Source: Olivibacter sitiensis DSM 17696
GTDB taxonomy: Bacteria; Bacteroidota; Bacteroidia; Sphingobacteriales; Sphingobacteriaceae
Length of the DNA: 64,000 nucleotides
Direction: 5' to 3'
Assembly: GCF_000427965.1 (NCBI RefSeq)
Contig: NZ_ATZA01000009.1
Span: 62,001-126,000 of the forward strand
The notes beneath the pieces are model-generated. The model did no database searches. It saw only the letters and a list, made by a program, of their open reading frames with translations, and was not told where the DNA came from. Of this stretch, positions 9,438 to 18,746 are shown in pieces. The translations under genes were made by a program, and so were the position numbers. Numbering within the stretch: the stretch's first letter is position 1; each line of letters starts with the position of its first letter.

Positions 9438-10214
9438 TTAGTTTATGGCAGAAATTATATTGGCAGCATCCGAACCGCTGTCCCCATTACCGGTTAGCTT
9501 GGCAAAGATGCGTTCTAGACTTTCACCATGCTCAGCCTTGAGTTGTTCAAAACTGCCATCGGCTACAATGCTTCCTTGATTGATAAGCATAATGCGATCG
9601 GAAACCTTTTCTACTACGTCCATCATGTGCGAGCAATAGAAAATGGCCTTTCCTTCCTTTGCCAATAGGGCTATCAGTTCCTTTACAATGATGACGGCAT
9701 TGGCGTCAAGGCCAGAAAGTGGTTCGTCCAATATGATAATTTTCGGGTTGTGGATGATGCCCGATATGAGCAATACTTTTTGTCTCATTCCTTTGGAGAA
9801 AGAATCCATACGCTTGTGGGCATTGGGTTCCAGATCAAAGGCTTTCAGCAACTTTACGGCTCTTTCTGCGATGGCATCTTCCTCCATGCCATAGAGCTTA
9901 CCAATGAAATCGAGGTATTCCATAGGAGTCAGTACATCATATAGCTCGGCATTTTCGGGCACATAACCTATCTGCGCCTTTGCGGCAATGGGATCGTTCT
10001 TTATATCTATTCCATTTACGAGCACTTTTCCCTCAAAATCATCTATCAGACCCGTAAGTATTTTAACCGTGGTCGACTTCCCAGCGCCATTTGGGCCTAT
10101 GTAGCCAATCACTTGACCGGGATAGATATCCAGATTGATTCCTTTAAGGATTTGTTTGGGGCCATACCATTTTTCGAGCTTATGAACGCCGATTAAAGGT
10201 TGAAGTGCTTGCAT
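9438..10214 (-). CDS. ABC transporter ATP-binding protein
   Basis: About 258 residues from the ATG at 10214 (MQALQPLIGVHKLEKWYG). Motifs are Walker A GPNGAGKST (residues 40-48), a signature loop in the variant form FSKGMRQKV, and Walker B IIILDEPLSGLD followed by the switch His in YCSHMMD. The pattern belongs to the CcmA/NatA-type export ATPases. The frame extends upstream to 10295, but those residues are not conserved-looking. It is transcribed together with the permease directly downstream and is probably the first gene of the unit. Confidence 0.9.
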   Translation of the reverse strand: MQALQPLIGVHKLEKWYGPKQILKGINLDIYPGQVIGYIGPNGAGKSTTVKILTGLIDDFEGKVLVNGIDIKNDPIAAKAQIGYVPENAELYDVLTPMEYLDFIGKLYGMEEDAIAERAVKLLKAFDLEPNAHKRMDSFSKGMRQKVLLISGIIHNPKIIILDEPLSGLDANAVIIVKELIALLAKEGKAIFYCSHMMDVVEKVSDRIMLINQGSIVADGSFEQLKAEHGESLERIFAKLTGNGDSGSDAANIISAIN

Positions 10215-10496
10215 ATACTCTGTTAGTTTTCGATTATTTGTGTTCACCGTAAATATATGGAAAAAGCTCCACAAATTGTTCGGGTTTATGCTCATTGTGT
10301 AGCGGAATCAGGCCAAAAGAGCTGTTTCTGTCGTGATTTTTTCTGATTGGGCTATGATTATAAAGATCAGGCGAGGCAACTGTTTATTTGCTTGAAACAG
10401 GATTGTTACAGTGTAACGTACAGTGAATCACCACAAAATGGAAAGATAATTGTTGTCGTCAACATATAGTTTGTTAACCATTATATACCATTACCT
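10215..10496. other. Divergent intergenic region before susC1
   Basis: It lies between the ABC exporter (leftwards) and the first SusC gene (rightwards). The sequence ATAGTTTG shortly before the susC start is only a partial match to the Bacteroidota -7 box TAnnTTTG, so a promoter is likely here but its position is not fixed. No RNA gene, repeat or small frame with support was seen. Confidence 0.4.
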
Positions 10497-13400
10497 ATGA
10501 AGAAAATATTGGTTACCCTAAGACTACGGCGTTTTTCCAGCACGGCAATTTGTGCTTTTTGCTTGCTCATTGCCGCGAATGAACTGGGTGCTCATTCATT
10601 AAGCAGGTCTAATAAAAATTGGGAGTTAAATAAACACCAACAGGAAACAGACACCATCACCGGCATTGTCCGCGATGAAAAAAAACATGCGTTACCAGGA
10701 GCTTCGGTCCAAATAAAAGGGAGAGAGAATATCGGTACCTCTACCAACCCCAACGGGCGATACACACTGATAGCCGATACTGCCGCCATACTGGTGTTCT
10801 CCATCACAGGTTATGCCACTAGGGAAGTAAAGGTGGGTGCAAGAAAAGTGGTTGATGTGGCACTCAATCCAGAGCAAGAGCAATTGGAAGAAGTAGTCGT
10901 TATCGGCTATGGGACTGTCAGGAAAAAGGATTTGACGGGATCGGTGGCTCAGGTGAAGACGGAAGAAATCAATGCTTTCCCTACGAGCAATCCCTTGCAG
11001 TCCCTTTCCGGCAGAGCAGCAGGGGTGCAGGTTGCGCAAACTTCGGGAGCGCCTGGGCCAGCTACCTCTGTCCGTATCAGAGGATCCAATTCTATTCTGG
11101 GCAGCAATGAACCCTTGTATGTGGTAGACGGGTTCCCGATATCGGGCAGTAACCCTACCATCCTGAACAATGCCGACATCGAAAGCATGGAGGTATTGAA
11201 AGATGCTTCCGCTACCGCCATATATGGGGCGCGGGGGGCAAATGGCGTGGTCATCATCACTACCAAGAGGGGCGGGTCTGACCAAACCAATGTCGATTTC
11301 GAGGCAAATTACGGCGTACAACAATTGCGAAAGGGCCTTGATTTGATGAATGCGCAGGAATATGCCACGTTCTATAATCTCAGGGCGGCAAACGATGGGG
11401 CGGAAAATCCCTATTTCACACAAGAGCAGATCAACGCACTGTCTAATACGAATTGGCAGGATTTTATCTTCCGCTCGGCACCGATTAGAAACATCAATCT
11501 CAATATAGGAGGAGGAAATGAAAAGACGCAATTCGGCATTGGCGGAAGTGTGTTGGACCAGGACGGTATCATCGAGGGCAGTGACTACCAGCGCTATTCC
11601 GTTCGAGGTAATTTGCAGCACAGCATCAGCGACAAATTTTTGGTAGATGCCAACGCTACTCTGAGCAGGTTGGTCACGGGAAGAAAAGATAACAGTGGGG
11701 GAGCAAGGGGTAACTCCCTCATATCGGCCATTATAGGTGCGCCTCCCACGTTGAGCCCATTCAATGAGGATGGTTCTTATCGCCAGCTTGGTGTTGGACA
11801 CCCTTTTGTCTCGGGCGATTTGATGAACCCGCTTAACTGGATCAGGGAGGAAACCAACCGCACGGATGCCAATCTGGTGTTGGCCAATGCCTCTTTGACC
11901 TACCGGCCCATAGAGGAAATCCGCATCAAGCTATTGGGCGGTATTGAAAATCGGGACGATCGACAAAACCTGTATCGTACCAACAATTTTCAAAACTCAA
12001 CGGGCAGGGCCAGTATCACCTCCAATAATGAACAGAGCTTACTGGCCGAGGCCACGATTAATTATGCCAAGATATGGAACGAAAAGCACGACTTTTCCAT
12101 CTTGGCGGGCTTCACTTACCAGGATTTTTCCAATACCTTCGTGAATGCCGCTGGGGAGGGGTTTATCAGCAACGTGAGCGAATGGTACGACCTAGGGCAA
12201 GCTCTAGTACCCATGATTCCTGCATCTGGATACAACAAATCCGTGCTGCTCTCCTACCTTTCGAGAGTAAATTATACCCTGGATGACAAGTACCTGTTCA
12301 CGGCCAGTTTTAGGGCCGATGGTTCATCGCGTTATCGCCAAGGTTACCAATGGGGGTATTTCCCTTCGGGTGCATTCGCCTGGCGTATGTCCAACGAGGG
12401 GTTCCTCAACGACAAGGAATGGCTTTCCGACCTGAAGCTGCGCACGAGCTGGGGACTTACGGGCACGCAGATAGAAAATTTCTATGCTACGTTCAATCCC
12501 TTGTATTCGGGCAACACCGTTTTCGGAGAGGACGTCTATTTGGCCTTGGCGCCAGGCACCGTATTGCCCGAGAACCTCAAGTGGGAGACTACGGAACAAT
12601 TTGACGTGGGCTTGGACATAGGCTTTTTGGATGACCGTTTTGTTTTTACGGCGGACTACTACGTCAAAAATACCCGAGACCTCCTTAACTCCGTTCCATT
12701 GCCATCCTCTATGGGTTATGTATCTACTTTCCAGAACGTGGGACAGATTCGCAACAGGGGGATAGAGCTTGGGCTGAATGCGGGTATTTTCAATGGTGCC
12801 TTTAAATGGGACGTCACGGCCAATATAGCCTTCAACAGGAACAAGGTGGTAAAGCTATACGGCGGTCAGGATATATTTGACAACCTATTGAACATCAACT
12901 TGGTAAATGATACACGAACCATATTAAGAGAAGGGGCGCCAAGAGGAATGTTCTATGGCTATGTGGAAGACGGCTACGATGAGAATGGACAGATAGTCTA
13001 CAGGGATTTGAACAATGATGGTACTATCAATAATTTGGACCGTACCTTCATTGGTGACCCCAACCCGGATTTCACTTTTGGGCTGAACTCGTCCATGTCC
13101 TTCAAAAATTTCGACTTCACGTTCTTCCTTCAAGGCAATTATGGAAATGATGTGTTCAATGCCAGTGCCATAGGCAGTACGTTGGACTATGTTTCGGGAT
13201 TGAACATGGTGCGGGATGTATTGTATGACCATTGGACGCCAGAAAACCCCAATGCCAAATATCCGAAAATAAGTAGCACCGTCAATGCCAATATCTCCGA
13301 TAGGTGGATAGAAGACGGGTCTTTTCTGAGATTGAGAAATGTCCAGTTGGCCTATAATCTCCCTATGGAGAAATTGAAGTTGGGTTGGTTCAAGCGCTTC

Positions 13401-13541
13401 CAGGTGTACGCCAGCGGCCAAAACCTACTTACTATCACCAATTACTCCTGGTGGGATCCCGAGGTGTCTTTTACCGGATCGGACTATTTGGCCTATCCGG
13501 TGGCCAAGACCTATACATTTGGGATAAGGGCAGGCTTTTAG
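10497..13541 (+). CDS. SusC/RagA-type TonB-dependent receptor (pair 1)
   Basis: A 1014-residue outer-membrane importer. In order: signal region (1-32), a polar spacer, a carboxypeptidase-regulatory-like beta-sandwich (about 54-122, from ITGIVRDEKKHALPGASV), the linker LEEVVVIGYGTVRKKDLTG, a plug domain with PLYVVDGFPISG and ATAIYGARGANGVV, then the beta-barrel ending in an aromatic residue (YTFGIRAGF). Its partner SusD gene lies 116 bp downstream. It binds and imports oligomers with energy from TonB; the ligand is unknown. The convergent NagZ-like hydrolases just beyond the SusD gene hint at amino sugars, but this is inference. No ECF sigma/anti-sigma pair is adjacent. Confidence 0.95.
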   Translation: MKKILVTLRLRRFSSTAICAFCLLIAANELGAHSLSRSNKNWELNKHQQETDTITGIVRDEKKHALPGASVQIKGRENIGTSTNPNGRYTLIADTAAILVFSITGYATREVKVGARKVVDVALNPEQEQLEEVVVIGYGTVRKKDLTGSVAQVKTEEINAFPTSNPLQSLSGRAAGVQVAQTSGAPGPATSVRIRGSNSILGSNEPLYVVDGFPISGSNPTILNNADIESMEVLKDASATAIYGARGANGVVIITTKRGGSDQTNVDFEANYGVQQLRKGLDLMNAQEYATFYNLRAANDGAENPYFTQEQINALSNTNWQDFIFRSAPIRNINLNIGGGNEKTQFGIGGSVLDQDGIIEGSDYQRYSVRGNLQHSISDKFLVDANATLSRLVTGRKDNSGGARGNSLISAIIGAPPTLSPFNEDGSYRQLGVGHPFVSGDLMNPLNWIREETNRTDANLVLANASLTYRPIEEIRIKLLGGIENRDDRQNLYRTNNFQNSTGRASITSNNEQSLLAEATINYAKIWNEKHDFSILAGFTYQDFSNTFVNAAGEGFISNVSEWYDLGQALVPMIPASGYNKSVLLSYLSRVNYTLDDKYLFTASFRADGSSRYRQGYQWGYFPSGAFAWRMSNEGFLNDKEWLSDLKLRTSWGLTGTQIENFYATFNPLYSGNTVFGEDVYLALAPGTVLPENLKWETTEQFDVGLDIGFLDDRFVFTADYYVKNTRDLLNSVPLPSSMGYVSTFQNVGQIRNRGIELGLNAGIFNGAFKWDVTANIAFNRNKVVKLYGGQDIFDNLLNINLVNDTRTILREGAPRGMFYGYVEDGYDENGQIVYRDLNNDGTINNLDRTFIGDPNPDFTFGLNSSMSFKNFDFTFFLQGNYGNDVFNASAIGSTLDYVSGLNMVRDVLYDHWTPENPNAKYPKISSTVNANISDRWIEDGSFLRLRNVQLAYNLPMEKLKLGWFKRFQVYASGQNLLTITNYSWWDPEVSFTGSDYLAYPVAKTYTFGIRAGF

Positions 13542-13550
13542 CGGAAAATA

Positions 13551-13592
13551 GACATGAGATATCAGATTTGAGACACGAGATCTCGGACACGG
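13551..13592. repeat. GAGAT/GAGAC word repeat between susC1 and susD1
   Basis: A short run built from variants of the word GAGA(T/C) (for example ATGAGATATCAG, TTTGAGACACGAG) in the 116-bp gap between susC and susD. A second run of the same type, in reverse orientation, is at 22245-22279. The words are degenerate, not exact copies. Confidence 0.5.
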
Positions 13593-13657
13593 AAATTAAC
13601 ACAATGGATGTGAATTTAGCGTAGGCATAGTGGCTTGCGAATCAAAAATATACCAAT

Positions 13658-15118
13658 ATGAGAACTACTCGCCATACTTTACGTTTTTTCTGGATGCTCG
13701 GCATCGGCTGTGCACTCTTTGTTGCTTGTCAGAAAGAGCTAGACCAGGAACCAAGGAATATTCTGGAGGAGAATTTTTACAATACGGCACAAGAGGCAGA
13801 AGCGGCGGTAAATGCCATATTTCCGCCATTGAGGTTAGGCGGGCAGGGCATAGCCACCTACAACGCCACGCTGGAATGTCATACAGACTATGCCTATGGT
13901 AGGGGGAGCTGGGCACAGTTCAATGATTTTGCGGGATTGGATGCGGTAAATACCAACCGTGTAGCCGATTTTTGGGAAACTTTCTACTTGGCGATAAGAA
14001 ACGCCAATCTGGTGATCAAGAATGTGCCGGATGGGACGGACATCAGCGAAGAAGATATCAACCGCTATGTGGCCGAGGCGCGGTATATGCGCGCTTGGTG
14101 CTACTTTCACCTAGTGCGCAATTGGGGAGGCGTGCCTTTGCGTATAGAGACCAATATAGAGGAAAGGGATGTGCCAAGAAGTACTGCAGACGAAGTATAT
14201 GCCCTTATAGATGCGGATTTGCGCCTGGCAGAGACACACTTGCCAGAAAGCAACGGTGCTCAGCCCGGTAGACCTACCGTATGGATGGCCAAAACCCTGC
14301 TGAGCGAATACTTGCTTACCAGGGGGGAGTACCAAGAAGCAAGGGAAAAAGCACAGGACGTCATCAATTCGGGATTGTTTAATCTGGTGCCCGTACAGTC
14401 TGTAGACGACTGGCAGCGGATTTTCGGTGTGGGCGTGGGCGTCACCTCAGAAGAGGTATTCCATTTTAAATATAGCAGGGAAGGACAAGGAAATTATTAT
14501 CCATTCATCATCAATCACCCCTCTACGGGCTTTTTTGGTGCCATGGGCGCCTATGCGCAGTATACGGACTCTGCCAATGTTTTTTTTGAAGAATGGGATG
14601 ATGAAGACCTGCGGAAAGGTCTATGGTATCCCTTGGCCTTTGATCCTGCCCAGCCTAGGACTTTGTTGCAGAAAAAATTCATCGATCCGAATGCCACCAA
14701 TGAGTACGGTGCTATCAATGACTTTCCCTTATATCGCTATGCCGAGGTATTGCTGTTGTTCGCCGAGGCAGATGCCCGCAGCAATGGCGTCACTGCCGAG
14801 GCCGTAGAAACGGTGAACAAAGTGAAGAGACGAGCCTACGGTTTGGCAATTGTTGCTCCGTCGCCCATTGACTATCAGGCTGGCGACTTGTCGCCCGAGT
14901 CTTTCGTAGATGCCATCTTGCAGGAAAGGGCCTACGAATTCCAGTTTGAGGGCAAGCGCTGGTTTGACCTGAAACGGAGCGGCAAGGCCGCCGAAATCCT
15001 ACAGGCAAACAAAGGGGTAAGCATTGCAGACAAGCATTTTCTATGGCCTATCCCTTTGGCGGAGATGAACTACAACGAGGCACTGGATCCATCGGCAGAT
15101 CAGAATCCGGGGTATTAG
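13658..15118 (+). CDS. SusD/RagB family surface lipoprotein (pair 1)
   Basis: A 486-residue lipoprotein with a signal peptide and lipobox ending LFVAC (C24), followed by the usual charged residues. The N-terminal part (EEDINRYVAEARYMRAWCYFHLVRNWGGVPL) is the helical TPR-like core of SusD proteins, and the C-terminal region has the typical ILQERAYEFQFEGKRWFDLKRSG segment. It forms a lid over the SusC barrel and binds the ligand outside the cell. Length is typical. The gene ends 26 bp from the end of the convergent NagZ-like gene. Confidence 0.95.
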   Translation: MRTTRHTLRFFWMLGIGCALFVACQKELDQEPRNILEENFYNTAQEAEAAVNAIFPPLRLGGQGIATYNATLECHTDYAYGRGSWAQFNDFAGLDAVNTNRVADFWETFYLAIRNANLVIKNVPDGTDISEEDINRYVAEARYMRAWCYFHLVRNWGGVPLRIETNIEERDVPRSTADEVYALIDADLRLAETHLPESNGAQPGRPTVWMAKTLLSEYLLTRGEYQEAREKAQDVINSGLFNLVPVQSVDDWQRIFGVGVGVTSEEVFHFKYSREGQGNYYPFIINHPSTGFFGAMGAYAQYTDSANVFFEEWDDEDLRKGLWYPLAFDPAQPRTLLQKKFIDPNATNEYGAINDFPLYRYAEVLLLFAEADARSNGVTAEAVETVNKVKRRAYGLAIVAPSPIDYQAGDLSPESFVDAILQERAYEFQFEGKRWFDLKRSGKAAEILQANKGVSIADKHFLWPIPLAEMNYNEALDPSADQNPGY

Positions 15119-15144
15119 TTAAAAGAACTAGGGTTATTAAAGTT

Positions 15145-16836
15145 TCAATACCCCGCCACGCTAACGGGCAATTTACCAGTAGCTTTTAGCTGCCCTGCGA
15201 TAACCTTTGCTGCCGCCTTTTGCATGTGTGCATCATTTTGATATGTCACTAATAGGCCTTTGGCATCGGTCAGGCTAGGTATGGAAGAGAGAGCGTAGGG
15301 ATTGCCAAAGAGGGTGAAAAAGCTGTTTTGTTGATCCAATTCACTGATAAGCCTGTTTAACGCTTCGCTATAGTTCAGCTTGCTCTGGGGGCGCAAACGT
15401 TGATCGTGTATGGAGACGATGAGCTGCTCGTAATTCCCCGCCGCCACGAGTCTTAAGCCTTCGTTTATCTCTTCGATATCCGCTTCCGGACGAACATATA
15501 TCATATCGGCTTGCGGATAGGTCGCTTTTAGTTCTTGTTGAAATACGGGCGTAGTATCTACTCCGATGCTGATAATGGCCGTACGCAAGGAAGTGTTTAA
15601 GCTATCTGCATCGCCTCTTAGCATGGTCATACTGGCATCGGCTAGTTGTTGTACCAGCGCCTTGGCACTGTCGCTATTAAGCGCTTGGTATAGGCCAAGG
15701 GTATCTACGGGTGTCGGTTGTTGTAATCCAAGCCAATACTTGGCTGCCAATACCTTTTTGACTCTTCTGTCCAGGTCATCCCTATCCAGCCGCTTCTTCT
15801 TAATGGCTTTTTCGACCATCTTGATGGCCCTCTTGCTGTTCTCCGATAGCTCCAGCAGATCATTGCCGGCTATAAATGCCAACACATCTGCCTCCCCGTC
15901 TGGAAAGAATTTTACTACACCCTTCATGTTCATGGCATCCGTGACCGCCAAGCCCCTGAATCCTAGGTCCATTTTCAGCAGGTCGCTGATAATGCTTTTT
16001 GAAAGGGAAGAAGGCAGGTGCTCCGTACTATCAAGGCTAGGGATATTCATATGGGCTACCATAATGCCTGGTGTGCCAGCATAGATCATCTGTTTGAAAG
16101 GATACATCTCCAAGCTATCCAATCGCTGCTTGGAAAATGGGAGTACGGGAAGGTCGTGATGTGAATCTACATCCGTATCGCCATGTCCCGGGAAATGTTT
16201 TAAGGTGGTTAGCAAGCCGCCATTGACCATGCCTAGCATATAAGCTTCGCCTTTTCGGGCTACATTGGGTGCATCTTCTCCAAATGACCGAAAGTTGATG
16301 ACCGGATTGTTTGGATTGTTGTTCACATCCACCACAGGCGCGAAATTGAAATTGATGCCCAGACGCAGAAAATCTTTGGCCACTTGCTGGCCCATGGTAT
16401 AGAGCAGGTGGTCGTCCTGTATGGCACCCAAAGCCATCTGATAGGGGTAGGAAATGGTGGAATCGGGAAAACGCATCCCTAGGCCCCACTCACCGTCTAT
16501 CGCGACCAGGAGGGGTACTTTGGCGGCTTCTTGATAACGGTTTATCATTTGGGCCGTGCGGACAGGTCCTCCCTGAAAAACCACTATGCCCCCCAGTTTT
16601 TCCTTGCGGAGCACCTTGGCGACCGAGTCGATGTATTCTTGTCCCAAATTGGTGTGTGTACGCACGAGGAACAATTGCGCAATGCGCTCTTTTTTGGACA
16701 ATCTTTTAAAAACAGAATCGACCCATTGGTGCTCTCGATTGATAAAATCGACCACATCGGGCTTGGTCTGGGCATTGCCTTTGTGAAGCAGTGCTATAAA
16801 CAGAAAGGATATGACGAAAAGTGATTTCTTTGACAT
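15145..16836 (-). CDS. Secreted GH3 beta-N-acetylhexosaminidase, NagZ type (copy 1)
   Basis: A 563-residue protein with a signal peptide (ending near GNAQ, residue 23). It carries the NagZ-subgroup signature KHFPGHGDTDVDSHHDLP at 213-230, which includes the His-Asp acid/base pair on a mobile loop, and the nucleophile Asp in AVTDAMNMKG (D300). The family cleaves terminal beta-N-acetylglucosamine, in NagZ from (anhydro)muropeptides. After the barrel there is a C-terminal alpha/beta domain (about 400-563). Many Bacteroidota homologues carry an additional beta-lactamase-like domain making about 1000 residues; it is absent here. A signal peptide means periplasmic or outer-surface action, unlike cytoplasmic NagZ. 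A paralogue follows upstream at 16933-18654. Confidence 0.9.
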   Translation of the reverse strand: MSKKSLFVISFLFIALLHKGNAQTKPDVVDFINREHQWVDSVFKRLSKKERIAQLFLVRTHTNLGQEYIDSVAKVLRKEKLGGIVVFQGGPVRTAQMINRYQEAAKVPLLVAIDGEWGLGMRFPDSTISYPYQMALGAIQDDHLLYTMGQQVAKDFLRLGINFNFAPVVDVNNNPNNPVINFRSFGEDAPNVARKGEAYMLGMVNGGLLTTLKHFPGHGDTDVDSHHDLPVLPFSKQRLDSLEMYPFKQMIYAGTPGIMVAHMNIPSLDSTEHLPSSLSKSIISDLLKMDLGFRGLAVTDAMNMKGVVKFFPDGEADVLAFIAGNDLLELSENSKRAIKMVEKAIKKKRLDRDDLDRRVKKVLAAKYWLGLQQPTPVDTLGLYQALNSDSAKALVQQLADASMTMLRGDADSLNTSLRTAIISIGVDTTPVFQQELKATYPQADMIYVRPEADIEEINEGLRLVAAGNYEQLIVSIHDQRLRPQSKLNYSEALNRLISELDQQNSFFTLFGNPYALSSIPSLTDAKGLLVTYQNDAHMQKAAAKVIAGQLKATGKLPVSVAGY

Positions 16837-16932
16837 GCAATTTGGGTGCTATAAAATTCAAATATAGCAAAGGAAATTGGATTACGATAACCAAATATGC
16901 ATAATTTGGCAGGAATGCCGCAAGAAAACGCA

Positions 16933-18654
16933 TTATTTGACTTCTATACCTTGCCCATAGCGAAAAAAGGCGTTGATGGTAACAGGAAGCCTTCCATTGG
17001 GTTTGAATACTCGGGTGATGGCGCCTGCCGCTGCACGTTGTGATTCTATACTGTTCTGATAGGCCATCAAAATGGTTTTGGCTTCTTCTATTCCTGGCAA
17101 TCCTGCCAGTGTGTATGGATTGGCAAAGACACAGAACAGGCTGTTGAGCCGAGTCAGTTCGTTGATGTACAGGCGCACGGTGCCACTGTAGTTGAGCTTA
17201 CTGCCCGGACTTCTTCGGTTATCGTGCAGGCATACGATCACTTGCTGAAAGCGATTAAGCTCTACCGAAACCTTTGCTATATCGTTGGGATCTGCGTCAG
17301 CAGGGATGACGAATTTCAGGGCATTGTCAAATCGTGTCGAAAGGGCATTTTGAACTTCCGTAATCTCGTTTGCCCCAATGCTGATGATGGCCGTATGCTT
17401 GCTATAGTCCATGGCCTTCAGCATACTGTCCCCTTTCAGGACGGTAATAGAAGCATTGGCCAGGCGTTGTACCAAGCCCCTGCTTCCTGCCCTGTTGACA
17501 GCAGCCGATACCGAGCTCGTATTAATGGGGGTCCAGCGATTAAGTCCCAGCCATAACTTGGCCGCAAGGATCTTCTTGACATGTCTGTCAATTTCCGCTT
17601 GGGAAATACGTTTGTCCCGAATGGCTTTTAGGATCAGGTCTATGGCGCGCTGGCTGTTTTGTGAAAGTTCCAGCAAATCGTTCCCTGCCAATACGGCCCT
17701 CACGTCGGCATCCCCGTTTTTGAAATACTTTACAACGCCGTTCATGTCCATCGCATCTGTGACGATCAGCCCCTTAAAACCCAATTGCTTTTGCAATAGG
17801 TCGGTGACTATGGGCCTGGATAGCGTAGATGGCAGGTTTTTTGTTTTGTCAAGTGCAGGGATATTCATGTGAGCCACCATCACCGCTGGTGCACCTTGTT
17901 TGATGAGCTGGGCAAATGGGTAGATTTCCAGTGAATCCAACCGCCCCCTGGAAAGATTGAGCAGGGGCAGGTCATGGTGCGAGTCTACATCGGTGTCTCC
18001 ATGACCGGGGAAGTGTTTTAAAGTGGCGATTACTTTTCCTTCCATCAATCCCCGCATGTATGCGCCGCCTTTGGCGGTCACGTTCTTTTTGTTCTCCCCA
18101 AAAGATCGAAAATTGATGACCGGATTGAGTGGGTTGTTGTTGATGTCCACATCGGGGGCAAAGTTCATGGTGATGCCCAACGCTCTAAAATCCTGTGCGA
18201 TTTCCCTTCCCATATTATAGATGAGCCTATCATCTCTTAGGGCTCCCAGCGTCATTTGATAGGGGTAGGACACAGTAGAGTCCAAACGCATACCCAAGCC
18301 CCATTCCCCGTCTAGGGCAACGAGCACAGGGATCTTCGCCGCAGACTGTAGCCGATTGACCGTGGTGGCATGTCGCACAGGACCTCCCTGAAAAAGCACT
18401 ACACCGCCCAATTGCTGGGTGCGTACTACTTGAAGGACGGAGTCGATATGCCTTTGTCCCAGATTGGTATGCAGCCGAACCATAAAAAGTTGAGCCACTT
18501 TTTCCGAGGCGCTCATCTTGGAGAATACGGAGTCTACCCAAGGTTGAGGACTGTTGATGAAGTCTATAAAAGAAGCCGACCCTTGTTGGGCGAGCGCACG
18601 CAAGCCCATGACGAAGCCAAGCAATAGCAGAAAAGCACCCCTCTTGTACCACAT
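16933..18654 (-). CDS. Secreted GH3 beta-N-acetylhexosaminidase, NagZ type (copy 2)
   Basis: 573 residues and colinear with the neighbouring copy through the whole length: signal peptide (to about residue 23), KHFPGHGDTDVDSHHDLP at 213-230, nucleophile in IVTDAMDMNG (D300), C-terminal alpha/beta domain. The two differ at many positions, so the tandem duplication is old and the copies may differ in specificity. The C-terminus has about ten extra residues (FFRYGQGIEVK). There is a 96-bp gap between the copies without a visible terminator, so co-transcription is plausible. As with copy 1, no beta-lactamase domain is fused. Confidence 0.9.
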   Translation of the reverse strand: MWYKRGAFLLLLGFVMGLRALAQQGSASFIDFINSPQPWVDSVFSKMSASEKVAQLFMVRLHTNLGQRHIDSVLQVVRTQQLGGVVLFQGGPVRHATTVNRLQSAAKIPVLVALDGEWGLGMRLDSTVSYPYQMTLGALRDDRLIYNMGREIAQDFRALGITMNFAPDVDINNNPLNPVINFRSFGENKKNVTAKGGAYMRGLMEGKVIATLKHFPGHGDTDVDSHHDLPLLNLSRGRLDSLEIYPFAQLIKQGAPAVMVAHMNIPALDKTKNLPSTLSRPIVTDLLQKQLGFKGLIVTDAMDMNGVVKYFKNGDADVRAVLAGNDLLELSQNSQRAIDLILKAIRDKRISQAEIDRHVKKILAAKLWLGLNRWTPINTSSVSAAVNRAGSRGLVQRLANASITVLKGDSMLKAMDYSKHTAIISIGANEITEVQNALSTRFDNALKFVIPADADPNDIAKVSVELNRFQQVIVCLHDNRRSPGSKLNYSGTVRLYINELTRLNSLFCVFANPYTLAGLPGIEEAKTILMAYQNSIESQRAAAGAITRVFKPNGRLPVTINAFFRYGQGIEVK

Positions 18655-18689
18655 AGGTTTTATTATAGATCAAAGATAGTGCTAAAAAC

Positions 18690-18721
18690 CAAAGGTCGCC
18701 ATAATAATGTGGCGACCTTTG
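18690..18721 (-). terminator. Rho-independent terminator after glyA
   Basis: A perfect 12-bp inverted repeat (arm CAAAGGTCGCCA) with an 8-nt loop lies just beyond the glyA stop; on the minus strand it is followed by GTTTTTAGC. It separates glyA from the NagZ-like genes. Confidence 0.8.
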
Positions 18722-18746
18722 ACTGAAATATGTACTTTCTGAGTAA

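Noticed and set aside
10692-11801. A 369-codon minus-strand frame inside susC1
   Set aside because: It lies fully within the SusC gene and has no recognisable domain or start context.
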